Shown here piece after piece: positions 7,800 through 13,802 of a stretch of DNA of 34,775 bases. The stretch's first letter is position 1. Every line of letters begins with the position of its first letter. Source of the DNA: Kiritimatiellia bacterium (GTDB taxonomy: Bacteria > Verrucomicrobiota > Kiritimatiellia > CAIQIC01 > Lenti-01); assembly GCA_017540905.1 (NCBI GenBank), contig JAFYAC010000057.1:1-34775 (forward strand), given 5' to 3'. The notes under the pieces are model-generated. The model was not told the DNA's origin, did not search any database, and worked only from the letters and a program-made list of their open reading frames with translations. A program made the translations under genes and the position numbers.

Positions 7800-8413
7800 T
7801 TGCCGAATGGAACATCCGCGCCTGCTCCTCCCAGTGCGCCGCCTGCCACCGCCCCTTTGACGACGGCGAGCGCCTGACCTCCCGCCTCCTCTTCACCCCC
7901 GAAGGCTACCTCCGCGAAGACTACTGCCGCGCCTGCTGGCCCGCCCGACCCGACCCCGCCGCCGGCCTTTCCGACTGGTCCGCCGTATGGCACGCCCCCG
8001 CCCCTCCGCCTCCCGAGCCCCTCAAGAAAGAGACCGCCGAGTCCCTCCTGCGCGAGCTCATGGAGACCGACCAGACCGACCAGCGCAACGCCATCTTCAT
8101 CCTCGCCGTCATGCTCGAGCGCCGCCGCATCCTCGTCGAAAAAGACATCCAGACCCTTCCCGACGGCACCCGCGTCCGCATCTACGAACACAAAAAAACC
8201 GGCGAATCCTTTGTCATCCCCGACCCCCAGCTCAAGCTCGCCGAAATCGCCACCGTCGAACTCGAAGTCATGTCCCTCCTCGGCATCCCCCCCCCCGGCA
8301 CCAAGCCATCCCCCCAGCCGCCCAATCCCATCGATCCCAATCCCAAAAATCCCGCCGATCCCAAGAATCCCACTCCCCCACAACCCTCCAACCCACAGGA
8401 GCCCCCTCAATGA
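7796..8413 (+). CDS. Hypothetical protein with N-terminal CxxC zinc-ribbon-like motif
   Basis: 205 residues beginning with GTG at 7796, overlapping the previous TGA by 4 nt; GGGAG at 7782-7786 is a good ribosome binding site. An N-terminal segment has CAAC (Cys14, Cys17) and, about 30 residues later, YCRAC, so four cysteines could hold one zinc ion. A central region (about 75-160) has a conserved look: helices with TAESLLRELMETDQTDQRNA and RRRILVEKDIQ, then beta-strand segments RVRIYEHKKTGESFVIPDP. The last ~40 residues are low-complexity Pro/Asn/Lys repeats (PNPIDPNPKNPADPKNP). I do not recognise a named family. It sits between the TPR gene and psuG in a tightly overlapping operon. Confidence 0.8.
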   Translation: MIAEWNIRACSSQCAACHRPFDDGERLTSRLLFTPEGYLREDYCRACWPARPDPAAGLSDWSAVWHAPAPPPPEPLKKETAESLLRELMETDQTDQRNAIFILAVMLERRRILVEKDIQTLPDGTRVRIYEHKKTGESFVIPDPQLKLAEIATVELEVMSLLGIPPPGTKPSPQPPNPIDPNPKNPADPKNPTPPQPSNPQEPPQ

Positions 8414-9339
8414 CCACCCTCCCCCCTCCCGACTCCTCCCACCTCCGCATCCTCCCCGAGATCCGCGACGCCCTGGCCGCGGGCCGTCCCGTCGTGGCCC
8501 TCGAATCCACCATCATCTCCCACGGCATGCCCTATCCCGAGAACCTCGCCTTCGCGGCCGAAGTCGAGAACGTCATCCGCGCCGCGGGCGCCGTCCCCGC
8601 CACCCTGGCGGTCATCGACGGCCGTTGCCAGGTCGGCTGCGGCCCCGACGAACTCGCCATCCTGGCGCGCGGCGAAAACATCGCCAAAGTCTCCCGCCGC
8701 GACCTGCCCGTACTGGCCGCCCGCCGCCAGACCGGCGCCACCACCGTCGCCGCCACCATGATCATCGCCGCGATGGCGGGCATCAAAGTCTTCGCGACCG
8801 GCGGCATCGGCGGCGTCCACCGCCACGGCGAAAGCACCATGGACATCTCCGCCGACCTCCAGGAACTCGCGCACACCCCGGTGGCCGTCGTCTGCGCCGG
8901 ATGCAAATCCATCCTCGACATCGGCCGCACCCTCGAATACCTCGAAACCTTCGGCGTCCCCGTCCTCTGCATGGGCTCCACCCACTTCCCGGCCTTCTAC
9001 TGCAAAGAAAGCGGCTACGAAGCCGACACCGCCTGCCCGACCCCGGCCGACGCCGCCTCCATCATCCGCGCCAAATGGGACCTCGGCCTCGGCGGCGGCG
9101 TCCTCGTCGCCAACCCCATCCCCGACCAGTACGCCATGGACCCCGCCCGCATGAACGCCGTCATCGAGCAAGCCCTCCAGGAAGCCGACCGCCGCCACAT
9201 CCACGGCAAAGCCATCACCCCCTTCCTCCTCGCCTGGATCAAAGACGCCACCGGCGGCGACTCCCTCGCCTCCAACATCCAACTCGCCTACCACAACGCC
9301 CGCACCGCCGCCCAAATCGCCGTCGAACTCTGCAAATGA
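8410..9339 (+). CDS. psuG: Pseudouridine-5'-phosphate glycosidase
   Basis: 309 residues, the normal length of the PsuG/IndA family, which splits pseudouridine 5'-phosphate to uracil and ribose 5-phosphate and needs a divalent metal. The key positions fall almost exactly as in E. coli YeiN: Glu32 in ALESTIISHG, Lys93 in IAKVSRRDLP, Asp149 in MDISADL, Lys166 in CAGCKSILD (the Schiff-base lysine) and Asn289 in SLASNIQLAYHNA. The GGIGGVHRHGE loop is intact. It starts at an ATGA overlap with the zinc-ribbon gene and overlaps the PLD gene by 4 nt. No pseudouridine kinase (psuK) is in the window, so the source of its substrate is not explained by context. Confidence 0.97.
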   Translation: MTTLPPPDSSHLRILPEIRDALAAGRPVVALESTIISHGMPYPENLAFAAEVENVIRAAGAVPATLAVIDGRCQVGCGPDELAILARGENIAKVSRRDLPVLAARRQTGATTVAATMIIAAMAGIKVFATGGIGGVHRHGESTMDISADLQELAHTPVAVVCAGCKSILDIGRTLEYLETFGVPVLCMGSTHFPAFYCKESGYEADTACPTPADAASIIRAKWDLGLGGGVLVANPIPDQYAMDPARMNAVIEQALQEADRRHIHGKAITPFLLAWIKDATGGDSLASNIQLAYHNARTAAQIAVELCK

Positions 9340-10148
9340 AGCCCCTCCCCACCCTCGCCCCCGCCCTCCTCGCCGCCCTCTGCCTCCTCGCCGCCCCCCG
9401 GGGGGCTCTGGGGGCAGAGCCCCCCGTCGCTCGTGAAACCCTCCCCACCCCCTCCACCTTCCTCCACGACGTCGCCTGGACCCCCAACCCACCCCCCGCC
9501 ACCGACGGCACCCTCTTCCTCACCCTCGGCGACGACCCCGAAACCATCCGCTACTTCGAAGTCCCCCGCACCGAATGGGAAGCCTTCAAGACCGCCGACT
9601 CCCCCGGCTCCTTTTACGCCAAGAACATCCGCCAAGCCTACGAGCGCCAGTACGGCGCCTCCCGCGAAGAAAAATTCGACACCCCGATCCCCGTCCAGAC
9701 CCAGATCGACGCCCTCTGCGCATTCAACGAAGAATGCGAACCCGTGGTCCTCGAAGCCATCGAGAACGCCCACACCTCCATCTACATCGCCTGTTACGCC
9801 TTCACCCGCACCCGCATCGCCCGCGCCCTCCTCGACGCCCATTCCCGCGGCGTCCGCATCGCCGTCAAGATGGACACCCGCCAAGCCGAACACCCCGGTG
9901 CCCAGCGCATCCTCGCCCTTTTCCGCGAAGCCGGCATCCCGGTGACCCTCATCTACACCACCGGCGAATACTCCGCCATGCACAACAAATTCATGATCTT
10001 CGACATGCTGCAAGTCGTGACCGGCAGCTACAACTACACCACCCAGGCCCAAGTCTCCAACTGGGAAAACCTCATCTGGCTCCGTTCCCCCTCCATGGCC
10101 GAACAATACAAACAAGCCTGGGACGCCATCGTCTCCGACGCACCGTAA
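9336..10148 (+). CDS. Secreted KTSC-phospholipase D-like protein (single HKD)
   Basis: 270 residues. A signal peptide (about 1-26) is followed by a KTSC-like domain (about 60-115): an IRYFEVPRTEWEAF segment and then a GSFYAKNIRQAYERQYG segment. The PLD domain follows (about 130-265), with one HxKxxxxD motif (His216, Lys218, Asp223) and the following GSYNYT and NWENL motifs. Single-HKD proteins of this type act as dimers, and characterised relatives include the Nuc-type endonucleases. The substrate here (DNA, RNA or phospholipid) cannot be told. The signal peptide predicts action outside the cytoplasm. The start is the ATGA overlap with psuG; it is the last gene of the operon and precedes the tRNA-Asn promoter by about 10 nt. 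Confidence 0.88.
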   Translation: MKPLPTLAPALLAALCLLAAPRGALGAEPPVARETLPTPSTFLHDVAWTPNPPPATDGTLFLTLGDDPETIRYFEVPRTEWEAFKTADSPGSFYAKNIRQAYERQYGASREEKFDTPIPVQTQIDALCAFNEECEPVVLEAIENAHTSIYIACYAFTRTRIARALLDAHSRGVRIAVKMDTRQAEHPGAQRILALFREAGIPVTLIYTTGEYSAMHNKFMIFDMLQVVTGSYNYTTQAQVSNWENLIWLRSPSMAEQYKQAWDAIVSDAP

Positions 10149-10156
10149 TTTCCCGC

Positions 10157-10184
10157 TTGACCTTTTCCCTCCCCCCGCTATACT
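10157..10184 (+). promoter_or_regulatory. Promoter of tRNA-Asn (possibly also rplM-rpsI)
   Basis: TTGACC (10157-10162), a 16-nt spacer and TATACT (10179-10184), 17 nt upstream of the tRNA. Both boxes are close to the sigma-70 consensus. No clear separate promoter is visible between the tRNA and rplM, so read-through into the ribosomal genes is possible. Confidence 0.75.
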
Positions 10185-10201
10185 GCCCCGCGAATTCAGG
10201 T

Positions 10202-10276
10202 TCCAGCGTAGCTCAATGGTAGAGCGGTTGGCTGTTAACCAATAGGTTGCAGGTTCGAGCCCTGCCGCTGGAGCCA
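10202..10276 (+). tRNA. tRNA-Asn (GUU)
   Basis: A full cloverleaf: acceptor TCCAGCG/CGCTGGA, D-stem GCTC/GAGC, anticodon stem GTTGG/CCAAT with loop CTGTTAA (anticodon GTT), T-stem GCAGG/CCTGC with loop TTCGAGC, discriminator G as expected for Asn. The 3' CCA is encoded (10274-10276), unlike the other tRNA of this window. Confidence 0.97.
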
Positions 10277-10299
10277 TTCTTTCTGTCTTCCGGGCTAGG

Positions 10300-10319
10300 C
10301 CGCCGACGGTAATCGGCGG
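10300..10319 (+). promoter_or_regulatory. Hairpin in the rplM leader
   Basis: A 7-bp perfect stem (CCGCCGA/TCGGCGG) with a 6-nt loop lies in the 207-nt gap between tRNA-Asn and rplM. It has no T-run, so it is not a standard terminator. It could be a 3' processing signal of the tRNA or part of an L13 autoregulatory leader; neither is demonstrated. Confidence 0.35.
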
Positions 10320-10483
10320 TCGAACCGCAAAAAGGAGCGTTCCCGATGCAACGGACGGCGGAAAGGCCTCCGCCCGCCGGAAAAAACCGATCCCTCCGGC
10401 ACGAGGTTGTTTCGCAGCAAACCGCGCACACCGCGCCGCCGCTTTTCAGGGCGTCCCGGCACGCCGCGCAGAAAGCCAGAACC

Positions 10484-10909
10484 ATGAAAACAACCCAACC
10501 GAAAGAATCCGAAGTCATCCACAAGTGGTATCTGATCGATGCCACCGACAAGCCCGCCGGCCGCCTGGCCGTCGACGTCTGCCGCCTGCTCCGCGGCCGC
10601 GGCAAGCCCGACTACACGCCCCACATCGACATGGGCGATTTCGTCGTCGTGACCAACTGCTCGAAGATCAAGCTCACCGGCCGCAAGGAAACCGGCAAGA
10701 CCTACGCCAAGTACACCCGCTACCAGAGCGGCCTGACCGAGACGCCCGCCGAGAAGATCCGCGCGAAGGATCCCGGCTACATCCTCGTCCACGCCGTCCG
10801 CGGCATGCTCCCGAAGAACCGTCTCAGCCGCCAGCTCATCAAGCGCCTGAAGACCTACGCCGGCGCCGAGCATCCCCACGCCGCCCAGAACCCCGAAGTC
10901 ATTGGCTAA
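10484..10909 (+). CDS. rplM: 50S ribosomal protein L13
   Basis: 141 residues, the usual length. L13 landmarks include HKWYLIDATDKPAGRLAVDVCRLLRGRGKPDYTPHIDMGDFVVV near the start, then KLTGRK, KYTRYQSG and the VRGMLPKN segment. It binds 23S rRNA early in assembly of the large subunit. The start at 10484 fits the family; an in-frame ATG at 10346 would add about 46 unrelated residues and is rejected. The ribosome binding site is weak. rpsI follows after 12 nt, the conserved L13-S9 operon. Confidence 0.98.
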   Translation: MKTTQPKESEVIHKWYLIDATDKPAGRLAVDVCRLLRGRGKPDYTPHIDMGDFVVVTNCSKIKLTGRKETGKTYAKYTRYQSGLTETPAEKIRAKDPGYILVHAVRGMLPKNRLSRQLIKRLKTYAGAEHPHAAQNPEVIG

Positions 10910-10921
10910 AGGAGAACGACC

Positions 10922-11326
10922 ATGGCCACGAAGAAACCCGAAATCGAATACCTCGCCACCGGCCGCCGCAAGACCGCCATCGCCCAGGTCCGCCTGTTCA
11001 AGGGCGACGGGACCATCACCGTCAACGGACGCGCCTTCGCCGACTACTTCCCCACCACCGACGTGCAGCTGCTCGTCGAAGCCCCGTTCAAGGCGCTCGA
11101 AGCCATGGGCCAGTACGACGTCATCGCCAAGTGCGTCGGCGGCGGCGCGGTCGGCCAGGCCGGCGCCCTGCGGCACGGCATCGCGCGCGCGCTGATCCAG
11201 GTGGACGAGAACTTCCGCGCCGTCCTCAAGAAGGCCGGCTTCCTCACCCGCGACCCTCGCATGAAGGAACGCAAGAAGCCCGGCCAGCCCGGCGCCCGCC
11301 GCCGCTTCCAGTTCTCGAAACGCTGA
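10922..11326 (+). CDS. rpsI: 30S ribosomal protein S9
   Basis: 134 residues, with the typical EYLATGRRKTAIAQVRLF N-terminus, a GGGAVGQAGALRHGIARAL middle and the C-terminal ...KKPGQPGARRRFQFSKR tail, whose final KR/SKR reaches toward the P-site tRNA in the family. A strong AGGAG ribosome binding site lies 9 nt before the ATG. It is cotranscribed with rplM and followed by an intrinsic terminator. Confidence 0.98.
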   Translation: MATKKPEIEYLATGRRKTAIAQVRLFKGDGTITVNGRAFADYFPTTDVQLLVEAPFKALEAMGQYDVIAKCVGGGAVGQAGALRHGIARALIQVDENFRAVLKKAGFLTRDPRMKERKKPGQPGARRRFQFSKR

Positions 11327-11344
11327 TCCACCCCCCCAGCGCAC

Positions 11345-11379
11345 AAGCCCCCGGCGATTCCCCGCCGGGGCTTTTTTTT
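11345..11379 (+). terminator. Rho-independent terminator after rpsI
   Basis: The stem AGCCCC(C)GGCG/CGCCGGGGCT, with a short ATTCCC loop and one bulged C, is directly followed by eight T residues. It begins 18 nt after the rpsI stop and is the clearest terminator in the window. Confidence 0.93.
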
Positions 11380-11540
11380 GCCCTCCCCCGCCACCTCCGC
11401 CCTCCCCTTCCCTCCCCTCGAATTTGCCTCGCGATATCAAGGAAAACATTGCCGTTCCCCCCACATTTCCCTCTCTCCCGCCATCTACCTTTCACCCTCC
11501 GCCGCCCGTCTGTCCGCCCCCTGGTACAGGCCCGGCCTCG

Positions 11541-11744
11541 GGTAGGGCGGGCAGTCCCCTGCCCGCCGTGCGCAAGGGCTGCGGCATGAAGGCAAATCCA
11601 TACGCGAGACAAGCGCCCTGCGGCGAATGGACTCGCCACCCTACGGCGAAACTTGTCGGGCGCTCCCTCCGGTAGGGCCCGACCTCTGGGCGGGCCGTGC
11701 GACAGGATGGCCCATGCCGGGCCGCCCGGAGGTCGGCCCCTACC
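11541..11744. repeat. Palindromic repeat, GGTRGGGCGAGC family, copies 2 and 3
   Basis: Two partly overlapping units. One starts with GGTAGGGCGGGCAG at 11541. The other has arms 11671-11696 and 11720-11744, near reverse complements that begin GGTAGGGCCCGACC and end in CCCCTACC. The ends match those of the copies at 4-98 and 23901-23970. No gene is recognisable in 11380-11776; the open frames there are translations of the palindromes. Confidence 0.65.
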
Positions 11745-11776
11745 ACCCACCCGCACCCTGCAAAAACCTGCCACTC

Positions 11777-12010
11777 ATGGGACAAGCCCGCTCGCACTCC
11801 TTTCTCTTCTGCCTGCGGCGCGAAACACGGAGCGCGCGGAGAAAGGAGACACGGAGAGTTTCCAGGGAGGAGCTTCGCGCGGCCAAAAACGTCCCCCTCA
11901 AGTGTTTGTCCGGCGTTTTCCGTGCGCGAAGGCTCCTCCAACAAACACCCCATCCAAAATCTCCTCCGTGCCTCCTTCCTCCGCGCGCTCCGTGTTTCGC
12001 GCCGCGAGCC
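11777..12010. repeat. MITE-like element with 'CGGAG' terminal inverted repeats, copy A
   Basis: An element of about 230 bp starting with ATGGGACAAGCCC. Its left arm (11811-11856, rich in ACGGAG) and right arm (11961-12010) are reverse complements with few mismatches. Its interior, including CCAAAAACGTCCC and CTCCTCCAACAAAC, is shared with copy B at 33221-33453. A partial copy C lies at 28600-28740. It has no coding capacity. Similar CTCCGTG-rich repeats are, to my knowledge, widespread in environmental bacteria. Confidence 0.82.
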
Positions 12011-12061
12011 CTATCCCCCCCTCCTTCCCCCTCCTCCCCTCCCCTCACCCCCTCCTCACCC

Positions 12062-12679
12062 TCACCCCTCCCGCTCCGCCACCATCTCCGTCACCGCCCG
12101 GCCCGCCAGCGCCTCCGGACGCCCTCCCGGCCTGATCCATTCATCCAGCAACTCCCCGGGCAGCACCAGCGGCATCCGGTCGTGGATTTCCGCGAGCCGT
12201 CCCGCCGCCGCCCGCGTCAGCACCGCGAACACCGGCCACTCTCCTTCCATCCGGTACAACCCGCACAGCCACGCCACGGCGCCACCCGCCGGACGGATAA
12301 TGAACTTGTCCCCGGCCACCTTCCTCCCCGTCGGCCCGATGCGGTGCTCCCACTCGTAGTACCACGCCGCCGGCACCGCGCACCGCCTCCCCAGCCACGA
12401 CTCGGAAAACGACGCCTTCCGCGCCGCCGTCTCCACCCTGGCGTTCACCACCAGCCCCCCGCCCGGCATCCGGAACCCCCATTGCATCGCGAAAGCCGCC
12501 CTCCGCCCGTCCCTCCCCGGCGCCACCACCGCCACCACGTCCGTCGGCCGCGCGTCCCCCTCCGTGCGGAGCGCCTTCCCCGCCTTCAAAAAACGCCCCG
12601 CCAAGCGCGACCCCGCGACCGCGGCCACCATCTCACCCACCCCTTCCCTGTCCACCTCCAGATGGAACCGCGTGCACAT
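12062..12679 (-). CDS. SRAP-domain protein (YedK/HMCES family) protecting abasic sites
   Basis: 205 residues, close to family length. The initiator Met is followed by Cys2, the residue that forms a covalent thiazolidine with abasic sites in single-stranded DNA. Other family landmarks are QWGF (66-69), NARVET (79-84: Asn79, Arg81, Glu83), RRCAVPAAWYYEW (active-site Glu109) and LTRAAAGRLAEIHDRMP (His166). All catalytic and DNA-binding residues I can check are present, so it should be functional in replication-associated abasic-site shielding. It starts 15 nt downstream of the metallopeptidase gene stop, so the two form a minus-strand unit. Confidence 0.95.
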   Translation of the reverse strand: MCTRFHLEVDREGVGEMVAAVAGSRLAGRFLKAGKALRTEGDARPTDVVAVVAPGRDGRRAAFAMQWGFRMPGGGLVVNARVETAARKASFSESWLGRRCAVPAAWYYEWEHRIGPTGRKVAGDKFIIRPAGGAVAWLCGLYRMEGEWPVFAVLTRAAAGRLAEIHDRMPLVLPGELLDEWIRPGGRPEALAGRAVTEMVAEREG

Positions 12680-12694
12680 CCCCCGCGCCCCCGC

Positions 12695-13582
12695 TCACAA
12701 ATCCTCGAATCGCACCTTGAACAACAGATCCCGGTCCTGGATCCGGCCCTCGTCCAGCCCCTTCTTGAACCAGCGCATCCGCGACTGGCTCGTCCCGTGC
12801 GTGAAATTCTCCGGCTGCACGTACCCGCGCGCCTTCTTCTGAAGATAGTCGTCGCCGATCACCTGCGCGCACCGGATGGCCTCCTCGATGTCCCCGTCCT
12901 CCAGGCTGCCGAAGCGCGCATTGTCGTGGTGCGCCCACACCCCGGCGAGGAAGTCCGCCTGCAACTCCAGGCGCACGCTCACCCGGTTCGCCGCCTCCTT
13001 GTCGAGCCGGGCCATCTCCTTGTGCTTCTCCCCGAGGATGCCGAGCATGTTCTGCACATGGTGCCCCACCTCGTGGCCGATGACGTAGGCGTACGCGAAA
13101 TCCCCGTCCGCCCCCAACTGCTCGCGCATCGTGGAGAAGAACGACAAATCGATGTACAGGCACTTGTCCGCCGAGCAATAGAACGGCCCCACCTGCTTGC
13201 TGGCCCCGCCGCAGCCGCTCTGGACCGAATCCGTGAACAGCACGAGCGTCGGCGGCTCGTACGTCCGCCCCATCTCCCGGAAAATCCCGCTCCACACGTC
13301 CTCGGTACCCGCGAGCACCTGGGCCGAGAACTCCGCCAGCTCCTGCTCCTCCGCCGTCGGCTTGTACTCCCCGCCGCCGGCCGTCTGCCCCGCCTGGATG
13401 CCGCCGCCGCCCGATTCCACGACCGCGTTGAGCACCGCGTTCAGCGGATTCCCGCCCGTCATGTACGCGAACAGCGCCACGAGCAGCAGCCCGCCCAGAC
13501 CCAATCCCCCGGCCATCTTCATTCCGCCCTTCCCGCGGATATCCCTGACGTTCGAACTCGCCCTGCGGCCCTGCATTCTCAT
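12695..13582 (-). CDS. YpfJ-type membrane-anchored zinc metallopeptidase
   Basis: 295 residues. The N-terminus MRMQGRRASSNVRDIRG is the family-typical opening, followed by a membrane helix (about 24-41) and a Gly-rich linker. The catalytic part has HEVGHH (170-175: zinc ligands His170 and His174, general base Glu171) and a downstream RLELQADFLAG helix whose acidic residue is the likely third ligand. CGG...FYC and CLYIDLSFF segments precede the motif, as in other neutral zinc metallopeptidases of the PF04228 family. Its natural substrate is unknown. The ribosome binding site AAGGAAGG lies just upstream. The 220-nt gap to the divergent giant amylase gene holds that gene's promoter; the promoter for this gene is unclear. 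Confidence 0.93.
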   Translation of the reverse strand: MRMQGRRASSNVRDIRGKGGMKMAGGLGLGGLLLVALFAYMTGGNPLNAVLNAVVESGGGGIQAGQTAGGGEYKPTAEEQELAEFSAQVLAGTEDVWSGIFREMGRTYEPPTLVLFTDSVQSGCGGASKQVGPFYCSADKCLYIDLSFFSTMREQLGADGDFAYAYVIGHEVGHHVQNMLGILGEKHKEMARLDKEAANRVSVRLELQADFLAGVWAHHDNARFGSLEDGDIEEAIRCAQVIGDDYLQKKARGYVQPENFTHGTSQSRMRWFKKGLDEGRIQDRDLLFKVRFEDL

Positions 13583-13711
13583 TGCGCACCTTCCTTTCTT
13601 CCTGGCACTCTACCCGCATTCCCCGAAAAATCCACGCCAAAACTCTCCCCCCCGCCCCCTTCCCTTTCCCCGCCGGAGGGTTGCCGAGGTCCGGCGGGAG
13701 AAAATCCGGGA

Positions 13712-13739
13712 TTGCGTATCCTTCCGCGCCGTGTAAAAT
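13712..13739 (+). promoter_or_regulatory. Promoter of the giant amylase gene
   Basis: TTGCGT (13712-13717), a 16-nt spacer and TAAAAT (13734-13739). It predicts a 5' leader of about 55 nt before the ATG at 13803, which has a strong AGGAAGGAG ribosome binding site. Confidence 0.6.
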
Positions 13740-13802
13740 GCGTGTCGCAAGACGGAATCCGGTATTCCGCCGGCTTCCGCCTTCCAGGAAGGAGCCGTAC
13801 AC

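Noticed and set aside
9336-10276. PLD gene next to tRNA-Asn as a prophage or integrative element end
   Set aside because: No integrase, no direct repeat of the tRNA 3' end is visible in the window, and the PLD gene is coupled to a conserved metabolic gene.
10346-10483. Upstream start for rplM at ATG 10346
   Set aside because: Would add about 46 residues absent from L13; the family length fits ATG 10484.
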